Below are positions 7,356 through 15,679 of a stretch of DNA of 64,000 nt, in pieces. The translations under genes were made by a program, and so were the position numbers. How positions within the stretch are numbered: the first letter of the stretch is position 1; each line of letters starts with the position of its first letter. This DNA is from Lutispora saccharofermentans (GTDB lineage Bacteria > Bacillota > Clostridia > Lutisporales > Lutisporaceae). Under the pieces are notes generated by a model. It had not been told where the DNA came from. It worked only from the letters and a program-made list of their open reading frames with translations, and ran no database searches. Where the stretch lies: assembly GCF_024363565.1 (NCBI RefSeq), contig NZ_JAJEKE010000003.1, positions 1-64,000 on the forward strand, in the 5' to 3' direction.

Positions 7356-10300
7356 GCTTACCATGTCGGCTTTCGGACCCTATGCGGATATGGAAGTGAT
7401 CGATTTTTCACTATTGGAGGGGCAAAACATATTTGTAATAACCGGGCCCACGGGAGCGGGCAAGACCACTATATTTGACGGCATATGCTATGCCTTGTAC
7501 GGCAGCGCTTCGGGAGAGGGAAGAGACGGCGAAAGCATGAGAAGCCATTTCGCTAAGGATGATGTCCTTACCTTCGTGGAACTGGAATTCCAGCTCAGGG
7601 GTAAATCCTATTATGTAAAAAGAATCCCAAGGCAGCAAAAAAGGAAGGAAAGAGGAGAAGGCTATACGGAGCAGAAGGCAGAGGCAGAATTTAAGGCGGC
7701 CGGGGAGAAAGTAGTAACAGGTGTCAGGGAAGTAAATGAAAAGATAAGCGATCTGCTGGGAATAAGCTGTGAGCAGTTCAAGCAAATAGTGATGATACCT
7801 CAGAATGAATTCAGAAAGCTCCTTTTGGCTGAAAGCAAGGAGCGGGAAGTGATACTGAGGAAAATATTCGGAAGCTGGCAGTTTCAGATGATCCAGGAGA
7901 AGCTGGAGGATAATGCAAGGGAATTGAGAAGGAGCATTGAGGCTCTGACTCAAAAGGAGATCGCTTATATCAAAGGCATAGATTGGGGCAAAAAAGAGGA
8001 ACTAAGAGCGAAAGCGCAAAAAGATGATGTGAATCATTATGAAATAATGGAAGACCTGAAGAATCTGATCAAGGAAGATGATGAAGAAGAAAAAAGGCTG
8101 GAAAAAGCAGCCGAGACAATGAGCAATGAACTGGAAAAGCTTCAGGAGGCTCTGGTATTAGGCATTGATATAAACAACAGATTTGAAGAAAGAAAAATTG
8201 CCGAAGATGAGCTTAATATATTAGATAGCAGTAAAAGCTTTTGGGAAGAAAAAGAAAAAAAGCTCCATAAGTCCAGAAAAGCCCTTCTCATAAAATCTGC
8301 TGAAGAGCAATGCAAAAAGTCCGGGGAAGATCTGGATAAAGCCATTTTTGAATATGAGGAATCCAAATCTGGCCTTGCAGCTGCCGTGGAGAATTTTAAT
8401 AAATGCAGGGACTCCTTGAAGGAAGAGGAGGGCAAGGAAAGCGCAAGGAAAGAGCTTTCGGATAAAGCCGCAGAGCTCAAGAAGGATATCGATAAGGTAA
8501 AAGAATATGGAAGGCTTTCATTGGAGCTTAAAGCACTGAACAAAGAGCTTAGGGAAAAAGAAAGCGCAAGGAAAAGGAACAGTGATGAAATAGAAGCTTT
8601 AAAGGAAGAGATCAAGAAGCTGAATCATGGCATCGATATCGCCAATAAAGCAGCCCTGGAATATATAGAGCACGCAAAGGATATAGCCCAGAAGGAAGAA
8701 ATCTTAAAAAAGCTGAAAGGCTTGGAGACAGAGAATCAAACACTTCAAAGCTTGAGGCAGCAGTACGGAAAGAAAAAGGCTTTATATGAAGAACTGAACA
8801 AGGATTATGAAGAAAGCAAGAAGGAATACGAAAAGCTGAGCCAATTATTTTTCCAGGGCCAGGCAGGGCTTTTAGCAGAAGGCTTAATCCCGGGCAAACC
8901 CTGTCCTGTCTGCGGTTCTCTCCACCATCCCGGTCCGGCGCAGCCTCTTTCGGGCATGCCTTCAGAGGGAGCGCTAAAAACCGCCAAAGAAGCTTATGAT
9001 GATCTCAACGAAAAACTGAGGAAAGCAGCCGATGAATTTGCGGATGTAAGAGCCAAAGGGGAAGCTCAAAGGAATAGCGTAGACAAAATAAAGCTGGAAT
9101 TGAGAGAAGCGCTGGGGGAAATAGAAAATTTCAAGCTTGTCACTGAAGCCTACGAAGGAACGCTTCTGAGCTTGAAGTCTAAAAGGGAAGAGGCGGATAA
9201 GAAGCGAAAAGAAAAGGATAAGCTTGCAGAGAAATTGGATCTGGCGGAAAAAAACCAACGGGATAAGGAAAATGCAGCTTTAAGCCTGGATGGGGAATAC
9301 AGGGACATATATGCTAAGCTTGAGGGCACAAAGGCATTGCTGCTCAAGGTGGAGAGCGAGCTGTCCCTGGGCATAAAACAAGAGGATGAGCTTTTAATGG
9401 AAATAAAGAGCTGTGAAGAAGAATGCAAAGCTATGGAAGAAAGCTATAAATATGCTCAGGAAGCCTACAGAAAATCAGAGCTCGAAATGACCAAAAAAGA
9501 AGAAAATAAAGTATTCAAGGAGAAGAACCTGGAAGCTGCAGGGCAAGAGTATAAGGGAGCAGAAAAGAGGTTTGCGGATGCCCTTTTAAGGGTAGGGTTT
9601 TCGGATAAACAGGAATATGACTCATCAAAGCTCGAGGAAAAGGAAATGGAAGCCCTTGAGGGGGAAATAAGAAGATATAATGAGAAGCTGAAGTCTGCGG
9701 GAGACAGATTTCATAAGGCTTTAAAGGGCATAGAAGGCTTGAAGCCTGTCAATACCGAAGAGCTGAACGAGATAATGGAGTCAAAGAAGCTCAGCAAAGC
9801 CGGCCTGGAAGAAGAGATAAAACAAAATTTTGCCCGTCTGATGCATAACAAAGCCTTAATGAACAATATGAAAGATGCGGGAGAAGAGATAGGAAAACAG
9901 GAGGAGATATACAGAGTGGTTGGGCACCTGGCTAATATGGCAAAGGGAAATAACAGAGAGCGGCTGAGCTTTGAGAGATATGTCCTGGCAGCCTATTTTG
10001 ACGATATAATCCATGCAGCCAATCAAAGGCTTGTGAAGATGACCGACGGCAGATTTGAATTATCGAGAATAAAAGAAAAGCAAAAAGGTGCTGCACAGCA
10101 GGGGCTTGAAATAGAGATATATGATTATTATACGGGTCAGCCCCGCCATGTCAAGGTCATATCAGGAGGAGAGAGCTTCAAAGCTTCACTGTCCCTTGCT
10201 CTGGGTCTGTCTGATGTTGTACAATCCTATGCAGGAGGAATAAGCCTGGATACCATCTTTATAGATGAAGGCTTCGGCAGCCTGGATGAGGACTCTTTGG

Positions 10301-10452
10301 AAAAATCTATAGAATGTCTTTTGGAACTCCAAAAAACAGGCAAGCTGGTCGGCGTAATATCCCACGTAGGAGAGCTTAAGGAAAGGATAAGGGCAAGGAT
10401 CGAAGTAACGCCTGGCATGACAGGCAGCAAATCAAGAGTCGTAGTAGTATAA
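7342..10452 (+). CDS. sbcC: SbcC, SMC-like ATPase subunit of the SbcCD exonuclease
   Basis: 1036-residue ABC/SMC-type ATPase. Walker A is GPTGAGKTTIFDG (about 34-46). Long coiled coils follow on both sides of the zinc hook C521-P-V-C524 (KPCPVCGSLHHPG). The signature VISGGESFKASLSLALGL lies near residue 935, and Walker B TIFIDEGFGSLDEDSL about 35 residues later. The GTG start at 7342 is chosen: GAGGTGAGG precedes it, the resulting MKPIKLTMSAFGPYA is the canonical SbcC N-terminus, and it sits inside the end of sbcD. Confidence 0.95.
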   Translation: MKPIKLTMSAFGPYADMEVIDFSLLEGQNIFVITGPTGAGKTTIFDGICYALYGSASGEGRDGESMRSHFAKDDVLTFVELEFQLRGKSYYVKRIPRQQKRKERGEGYTEQKAEAEFKAAGEKVVTGVREVNEKISDLLGISCEQFKQIVMIPQNEFRKLLLAESKEREVILRKIFGSWQFQMIQEKLEDNARELRRSIEALTQKEIAYIKGIDWGKKEELRAKAQKDDVNHYEIMEDLKNLIKEDDEEEKRLEKAAETMSNELEKLQEALVLGIDINNRFEERKIAEDELNILDSSKSFWEEKEKKLHKSRKALLIKSAEEQCKKSGEDLDKAIFEYEESKSGLAAAVENFNKCRDSLKEEEGKESARKELSDKAAELKKDIDKVKEYGRLSLELKALNKELREKESARKRNSDEIEALKEEIKKLNHGIDIANKAALEYIEHAKDIAQKEEILKKLKGLETENQTLQSLRQQYGKKKALYEELNKDYEESKKEYEKLSQLFFQGQAGLLAEGLIPGKPCPVCGSLHHPGPAQPLSGMPSEGALKTAKEAYDDLNEKLRKAADEFADVRAKGEAQRNSVDKIKLELREALGEIENFKLVTEAYEGTLLSLKSKREEADKKRKEKDKLAEKLDLAEKNQRDKENAALSLDGEYRDIYAKLEGTKALLLKVESELSLGIKQEDELLMEIKSCEEECKAMEESYKYAQEAYRKSELEMTKKEENKVFKEKNLEAAGQEYKGAEKRFADALLRVGFSDKQEYDSSKLEEKEMEALEGEIRRYNEKLKSAGDRFHKALKGIEGLKPVNTEELNEIMESKKLSKAGLEEEIKQNFARLMHNKALMNNMKDAGEEIGKQEEIYRVVGHLANMAKGNNRERLSFERYVLAAYFDDIIHAANQRLVKMTDGRFELSRIKEKQKGAAQQGLEIEIYDYYTGQPRHVKVISGGESFKASLSLALGLSDVVQSYAGGISLDTIFIDEGFGSLDEDSLEKSIECLLELQKTGKLVGVISHVGELKERIRARIEVTPGMTGSKSRVVVV

Positions 10453-10465
10453 ATGGGGTGAGAAA

Positions 10466-11791
10466 ATGGAAAATTTCATGACAATAGGGACTTTTATAGC
10501 CGGTCTGCTGGTATTGATACTGGTGTTTGCCGAGAGGAGCAGCGCCGCTAAAAGGGCAGAAAAGCTGAAAGAGAGCTATCTGTCTATAGAAAACAAAATT
10601 GCATATTTAGAAAAATTATCGGATAAAACAGAAAAGACTGTAAGGGATGAAATGGGCCTGAGCAGAGCGGAAGCCTCCAATTCAGCGAAGAACCTGAGCG
10701 ACTCATTGATCTCAAGGATCAATGAGATGTCCAAGCTGCAGCATATGCAGGCGGATTCAATAGATGCCCGAATGGCGAGGCTGGCGGAGAGCAACGAAGA
10801 GAAGCTGGAGGCCATGAGGAAGGAACTGGAGCTGAAGCTGAACAGCATAATGAAGGATAATGGCGAAAAGCTGGAAGCCATGAGGGCTACAGTTGATGAG
10901 AAGCTTCATGATACACTGGAGAAGAGGTTGGGAGAATCTTTCAAGCTTGTCAGTGAGAGGCTTGAGCAGGTACATAAGGGCTTAGGGGAAATGCAGAGCT
11001 TAGCCCTGGGAGTGGGGGACTTGAAGAAGGTTCTCACCAATGTAAAATCCAGGGGCATATGGGGTGAAATCCAGCTTGGGAATATACTGGAGCAGATACT
11101 GACTCCCGAGCAATACCTTACAAATATTTCTACGAAAAGGAATACTCAGGAAAAGGTGGAGTTTGCCATTCGCCTTCCCGGTAAAGGAGGGGAAGGGGAG
11201 GAAGTGCTGCTTCCCGTAGACGCCAAATTCCCTCAGGAGGATTTTCAAAGGCTGGTTGAAGCGGCTGAAATAGGGGATGCCTCTGCAATGGAGGAAGCCG
11301 CAAAGCAGCTTGAGAACAGGATAAAGGCTGAAGCCAGGAGGATAAGCGATAAATATATAAATCCGCCTGTTACCACGGATTTTGCAATCATGTTTTTGCC
11401 CATAGAGAGCCTTTATGCAGAGATAGCCAAGAGAGCGGGCCTCATAGAGCATATCCAGGATAAATACAGGATAAACATTGCAGGCCCTTCCACTATGGCA
11501 GCCTTTTTAAACAGCCTGTCCATGGGCTTCAGGACCCTGGCTATACAGAAGCGCTCTTCTGAGGTATGGGGACTTCTGGGAGCGGTGAAAAGCGAGTTCG
11601 GAAAGTTTGGAGATATATTGGAAAAGACTAATAAGAAGCTTCACGAAGCCAGCAAGACCATTGAGGACGCTACCAGGAAATCCAGAACCATCGAAAGAAA
11701 GCTGAAGGATGTGGAGGCTCTGCCGGCGGAGGAAGCCGCACCGGCTCTGGACTCCGGTGATCCCTCAGATACCGCAGAGAATACAGAATAA
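10466..11791 (+). CDS. rmuC: RmuC family DNA recombination protein
   Basis: 441 residues with an N-terminal membrane anchor (IGTFIAGLLVLILVFAE), a coiled coil up to about residue 160, then the RmuC nuclease-like domain with the hallmark segments VKSRGIWGEIQLGNILEQIL, LPVDAKFPQEDFQRL and FLPIESLYAEIA, and GPSTMAAFLNSLSMGFRTLAI. RmuC limits recombination at inverted repeats and restrains genome rearrangement, which fits its place 13 bases behind sbcC. GGGGTGAG provides the ribosome site. Confidence 0.92.
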   Translation: MENFMTIGTFIAGLLVLILVFAERSSAAKRAEKLKESYLSIENKIAYLEKLSDKTEKTVRDEMGLSRAEASNSAKNLSDSLISRINEMSKLQHMQADSIDARMARLAESNEEKLEAMRKELELKLNSIMKDNGEKLEAMRATVDEKLHDTLEKRLGESFKLVSERLEQVHKGLGEMQSLALGVGDLKKVLTNVKSRGIWGEIQLGNILEQILTPEQYLTNISTKRNTQEKVEFAIRLPGKGGEGEEVLLPVDAKFPQEDFQRLVEAAEIGDASAMEEAAKQLENRIKAEARRISDKYINPPVTTDFAIMFLPIESLYAEIAKRAGLIEHIQDKYRINIAGPSTMAAFLNSLSMGFRTLAIQKRSSEVWGLLGAVKSEFGKFGDILEKTNKKLHEASKTIEDATRKSRTIERKLKDVEALPAEEAAPALDSGDPSDTAENTE

Positions 11792-11851
11792 GCATATGTG
11801 CAGCTTATAAAGATATTGACTTTGGCAATTTTAAATGCTAATTGCAGAAGT

Positions 11852-11909
11852 GATGCATTACTGAATGAATCAAAGGAAAAGATTCATGTTGTAATGCATC
11901 TTTTCTTTT
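11852..11909 (+). terminator. Strong rho-independent terminator after rmuC
   Basis: GATGCATTAC plus TGAATGAATC (11852-11871) pair with GATTCATGTTGTAATGCATC (11881-11900), followed by TTTTCTTTT. It closes the sbcD-sbcC-rmuC operon. Confidence 0.85.
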
Positions 11910-11935
11910 GCTACGATATGAGTGGAGGTGATTAA

Positions 11936-12625
11936 ATGTTTTTCTTTTTTTTCTATGACAAATATGTTGCTATTATTGGTGATATAGTAGACTCAAAAAA
12001 AATAAAAGATAGAAAAGCTATGCAGCAGAAGTTTAAAAGTGTATTGGCAGATATCAATGTTAAATACTCCGAGGATATTGCATCCAAATTTACAATCACT
12101 TTAGGAGACGAATTTCAGGGGCTGCTTAGAAATAGGAATAATATTATGAAGATTATTTGTGAAATTGAAATGGCAATGGCACCCGTGGAATTACGTTTTG
12201 GTATTGGAATTGGCGATATCAGCACAGATATTAATTTTGATAATTCATCAGAGATTGATGGCTCTGCATATCACCGTGCAAGAAAAATGATTAAAGAAAT
12301 GGAAAGTAAAAGATTTCAATATACTGAGCCGCATTCCAATATTATGATATGCTCAGAGGAAAATAATACTGAAATTGATGAACTGTTGAATTCTATTTTA
12401 TCTGTCTGTACTGCATTAAAATCAAAGTGGACAGACCGACAAAAGGAAATTATTTATGCGTATCTTTCTAATGATGAGAATCAGTATAAAGCGGCACATG
12501 TTCTTAATATTGGACAGCCCAGTGTAAATAAAGCGCTGAATAATGCTAAGTTCTATTCCTATAAATCTGCAATGGACACAGTTAACTTTTTTTTAAGTAA
12601 GGAAAGGGAGGGACTTGATGGCTAA
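11936..12625 (+). CDS. SatD family protein
   Basis: 229 residues. The N-terminal domain opens with YVAIIGDIVDSKKIKDR and contains TLGDEFQGLL and RFGIGIGDIST, the SatD-family pattern that resembles a degenerate nucleotide-cyclase fold. The C-terminal 60 residues (WTDRQKEIIYAYLS ... QPSVNKALNNAKF) look like a sigma-70 region 4/LuxR-like helix-turn-helix. The biochemical role is unknown; in streptococci the sat locus has been linked to acid tolerance and protein secretion. The N-terminus MFFFFFYDKY has an unusual run of five phenylalanines, but GGAGGTGATTAA directly upstream supports it. It overlaps the next gene by 8 bases. Confidence 0.8.
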   Translation: MFFFFFYDKYVAIIGDIVDSKKIKDRKAMQQKFKSVLADINVKYSEDIASKFTITLGDEFQGLLRNRNNIMKIICEIEMAMAPVELRFGIGIGDISTDINFDNSSEIDGSAYHRARKMIKEMESKRFQYTEPHSNIMICSEENNTEIDELLNSILSVCTALKSKWTDRQKEIIYAYLSNDENQYKAAHVLNIGQPSVNKALNNAKFYSYKSAMDTVNFFLSKEREGLDG

Positions 12626-13361
12626 GGTTGTTTTGACTTTATTTTTAATCGGACATGCATTAGGTGATTTCTATCTACAGTCCTCTGAATTGGCAATAGG
12701 CAAGGATAAATCATTCAAGAAATTATTGAAGCATGGTGTAATATACTTGTTTTCAATGATGTTTGTAATTATTCCGGTATTTAGTCTTAAACTATTAAAA
12801 TGGACTGTTATCATTTCCATAGCTCACTTTATAGTTGATTTAGTGAATTTCTTTATAAAAAAGAAAATAACTATAGATGATAAATTAGATGCATTAGCAT
12901 ACTCTCTTGATCAGATAATACATATTCTTGTAATCATTTTTACTGCGGCAATTATATATTTCCTATCTGAACCTATTAGTTATACTTATTGTATTCAATA
13001 TATTTTGAATAGGTCACAGATTGATGTTATGGATATTTTTTCTTGGATGTTGATTTTGCTTATTATAATCCAGCCCTTTAGTATAACAATTAAGAAATTG
13101 CTATATCGCTACAAACCGACGGCTAACAATGAAGAAGGAGGACACCTAAATGCAGGAGCACTTATAGGAATACTTGAACGTTGTATAATTTTACTATTGC
13201 TCTCTGTAGGGCAATATTCTTCTATTGGATTTGTTCTTACTGCAAAGTCAATAGCTAGATATAATAAAATTGCTGATGACCCCAAATTTTCGGAGTACTA
13301 TTTATTAGGAACATTATTAAGTGTAATGTTAGTTATAATAGCATATTTGCTTATTTTTTAA
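12618..13361 (+). CDS. DUF3307 integral membrane protein
   Basis: Polytopic membrane protein, about 247 residues with 6-7 segments. The opening LFLIGHALGDFYLQSSELA and the later HFIVDLVNFFIKKKI are typical of DUF3307, with conserved His and Asp residues within the membrane. It begins inside the end of satD (ATG 12618, GGGAGGG 5 bases upstream), and SatD-DUF3307 pairs recur in Firmicutes, so the two are probably one functional unit. Composition is more AT-rich than the neighbouring repair genes, which may indicate separate acquisition. The molecular role is unknown. Confidence 0.8.
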   Translation: MAKVVLTLFLIGHALGDFYLQSSELAIGKDKSFKKLLKHGVIYLFSMMFVIIPVFSLKLLKWTVIISIAHFIVDLVNFFIKKKITIDDKLDALAYSLDQIIHILVIIFTAAIIYFLSEPISYTYCIQYILNRSQIDVMDIFSWMLILLIIIQPFSITIKKLLYRYKPTANNEEGGHLNAGALIGILERCIILLLLSVGQYSSIGFVLTAKSIARYNKIADDPKFSEYYLLGTLLSVMLVIIAYLLIF

Positions 13362-13421
13362 GGAAAAGATTCATTTTTTCCTACAAATATAAGCCAGTAC
13401 GATAAATATCTATAAAAGCCA

Positions 13422-13478
13422 CCTCCTGCCTTGAGGATACCGCATAATCATCGCATCCTCAAGGCAGGAGGAATTTTT
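13422..13478. terminator. Bidirectional terminator hairpin
   Basis: Perfect 17-bp arms, CCTCCTGCCTTGAGGAT (13422-13438) and its complement (13455-13471), followed by AATTTTTG on the plus strand. On the minus strand the stem is followed by a T-containing tract (GGCTTTTAT). It lies between the convergent DUF3307 gene and the NtrC-type regulator. A 64-codon frame spanning 13477-13671 is not considered real. Confidence 0.75.
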
Positions 13479-13571
13479 GAAATCGGTAGGAGCTTTGGAG
13501 CTTTCCAAAGATAAGCAATATCCCTTCAAAATGCTATACCATTCTAATTATGCATGCTGCAGCACATATGC

Positions 13572-14942
13572 TTATTCTATATATTGGCTTGTGTCAATAT
13601 TATATTCTTTTATTTTGTTGAATAAGCCTTTTAGGCTTATTCCCAGCTGTTCAGCGGTAGCTTTGCGATAGCCCTTATTTGCCTGAAGCGCAGATTCAAT
13701 CGCTTTTTTTTCGACTTCCTTTAAACTAAGGTCGGAGAGCTCATCCTTATCTATGATTTTATTCCCGCTATTATAGCTTATTATGTCTGCCGGAAGGTCT
13801 TCCTCTTCTATCGTATTTGTGTTTGCCATCACTGCCGCATATTCGAGAATATTGGCCAATTGGCGGATATTACCGGGATAATTGTATTTCAAAAGCTTTT
13901 TTTCGGCTGCATCTGATATTAAAGTAATATTTTTTTTGAAGTCTATATTGTATTTCTTAATGAAATAATTTATCAGCAGGGAGATGTCTTGCTTTCTTTC
14001 TCTTAATGGTGGAAGATTGATCTCTATGACATTCAGCCTGAAGTATAAATCTTCTCTGAAGGTCTTTTCTTCAATGCATTTTTTTAAGTCCTTATTTGTG
14101 GCTGAGAGCACACGAATATTTAGAGAAATCTTTTCGTTGCTTCCGACAGGCGAATATTCTTTATGCTGAAGGACGCGCAATAGCTTTGCTTGAAGATTGT
14201 ATGATAATTCGGCTATCTCATCTAAAAAAATTGTCCCGTTGTTTGCTAAAGCAAATTTGCCTTTTTTGTTTTCAATCGCTCCTGTAAAAGCTCCTTTTTT
14301 GTGCCCGAAGAATTCCTCTTCCAGCAATCCTTCCGGAATTGCAGCGCAATTGACCACCTCAAAGGGATATTTAGCCCTTTTACCTGAGTAATGTATCTCA
14401 CGCGCAATGAGCTCTTTTCCCGTTCCGCTTTCACCGGTTATAAGGATGCTGCTGTCGATATCCTTCACTTTGTCTACAAGCTTGAGTACATCTTTCATCA
14501 GAGGGCTTTTGCCTATGATGCCGTTGCGATCATATCTGTCCTCCAATTCGCTTTCCAAATAGCCCACACGGTAATTTAAATCCTGATATGCAAAAGCTTT
14601 TTCCAAGACTATATTCAATTCTGAAATGCTTAAAGGCTTTATCAAATATGTGTATGCGCCTTGCTGCATTGCCTCTACCGAAGTTTCAATCGTGCCGTAT
14701 GCCGTCATCATAATGACTACCATATCAGGAAGTCTATTCTTTATTTTTTTGAGCAAGTCGATCCCGTTATCTTTTCCCAGCTTGAGATCCAGCAGGCAGA
14801 GGTCTATTTTTTCCTTATTAAGCATTTTCAACGCATTATTGGAATTTGTTGCTGACTTTACATCATATTTCGAATTCAATGCAAATTCTAAGGATGTGCA
14901 TATTCCAATTTCGTCATCAATTATAAGAATGGTTTTCTTCAT
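13572..14942 (-). CDS. NtrC-family sigma-54-dependent response regulator
   Basis: 456 residues. The receiver domain (1-120) has the acidic pair IIDDE, phosphoacceptor Asp in LCLLDLKLG and switch Thr/Lys (MMTAYG, LIKPLS). The AAA+ domain (about 140-380) has Walker A GESGTGKE, the sigma-54 loop GAFTGA and Walker B GTIFLDEIAEL, so it should drive RNA polymerase-sigma-54. The C-terminal Fis-type helix-turn-helix ends in KATAEQLGISLKGLFNKIKEY. It lies 20 bases behind the split histidine kinase, its presumed partner. I found no clear -24/-12 site upstream of the adjacent transporter (17132), so its target is uncertain. Confidence 0.9.
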   Translation of the reverse strand: MKKTILIIDDEIGICTSLEFALNSKYDVKSATNSNNALKMLNKEKIDLCLLDLKLGKDNGIDLLKKIKNRLPDMVVIMMTAYGTIETSVEAMQQGAYTYLIKPLSISELNIVLEKAFAYQDLNYRVGYLESELEDRYDRNGIIGKSPLMKDVLKLVDKVKDIDSSILITGESGTGKELIAREIHYSGKRAKYPFEVVNCAAIPEGLLEEEFFGHKKGAFTGAIENKKGKFALANNGTIFLDEIAELSYNLQAKLLRVLQHKEYSPVGSNEKISLNIRVLSATNKDLKKCIEEKTFREDLYFRLNVIEINLPPLRERKQDISLLINYFIKKYNIDFKKNITLISDAAEKKLLKYNYPGNIRQLANILEYAAVMANTNTIEEEDLPADIISYNSGNKIIDKDELSDLSLKEVEKKAIESALQANKGYRKATAEQLGISLKGLFNKIKEYNIDTSQYIE

Positions 14943-14962
14943 GTTACATGCCCTCCTTAATC

Positions 14963-15679
14963 CTAAATCAATTGGAATTTTAAAAATATTTTTGTGTATT
15001 CACCCTTTTTGCTCTCGATGGACATTGTTCCGTTGTTTCTTTCTACGTAGCGCTTGGCAATATACATGCCCAATCCGGTTCCATTCCATTTTGTGGAGTA
15101 GAATGGCTCCATGCAGTTTCCGATTTCTTGCTCTGTCATCCCGATACCGGAGTCGGTAATTGATATATATGCATAAACATCATCACGGGAGGCTTTTATA
15201 ATGATCTGCCTGTCCTCTGTCTTTTCGCTTAAAATAATGGCGTCCAGGCTGTTGATCACAAAATTGATCAAGATTTGCTTGAGCTGTTGTTCGTCTACAT
15301 TAATAAAAATATTCTTATCGCATTCATAGGAAAGGCTCACATTTTTTTGTTCTACTGAATGCTTCAGCAGCTCAGTGGTATCTTGTATTATTTCTTTGAG
15401 GTTTGTCCGCCGGTATTCTATTTTTTCCGGTTTCGCATACTCTATCAGATTTGTAATAAGTGAGTTTATCCGTTCGATTTCCCTTGGAACTATTTCAGCC
15501 AGCTTCTGCTGGAATAATTTGTCATCCTTTTTATCCTGGAGCAATTCAATAAATGTTTTGATCGAAGTCAAGGGATTTCTTATTTCATGAGCCATTCCCG
15601 CAACTATTCTGTTCAGGGATTTGCTCTTTTCCTTTTCATGCAGCTCTCTCCAGGTTCTGCTGTTCAGTGATATCATCAA
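14963..15679 (-). CDS. Histidine kinase catalytic part (downstream half of a frameshifted sensor kinase)
   Basis: Contains the phosphoacceptor H-box MAHEIRNPLTSIKTF, N-box NFVINSLDAI, G1 DSGIGM and G2 GTGLGMYIAK, i.e. a complete HisKA plus HATPase_c module with no sensor. The reading frame overlaps the end of the upstream sensor frame. Restoring two bases at the GAGAGAG run (minus strand, 15644-15650) would join ITEQQNLER directly to ELHEKEKSKSLNRIVAG, the usual PAS-to-HisKA linker. The ATG at the start of this frame has no good ribosome site, so an independent product is doubtful. Confidence 0.75.
   Translation of the reverse strand: MMISLNSRTWRELHEKEKSKSLNRIVAGMAHEIRNPLTSIKTFIELLQDKKDDKLFQQKLAEIVPREIERINSLITNLIEYAKPEKIEYRRTNLKEIIQDTTELLKHSVEQKNVSLSYECDKNIFINVDEQQLKQILINFVINSLDAIILSEKTEDRQIIIKASRDDVYAYISITDSGIGMTEQEIGNCMEPFYSTKWNGTGLGMYIAKRYVERNNGTMSIESKKGEYTKIFLKFQLI

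Noticed and set aside
8142..8615. Serine/leucine-rich antisense frames inside sbcC
   Set aside because: Typical artefact opposite Lys/Glu-rich coiled coils.
13477..13671. 64-codon frame after the DUF3307 terminator
   Set aside because: It starts inside the terminator T-run and overlaps the 3' end of the NtrC-type regulator on the other strand. Composition is not protein-like.
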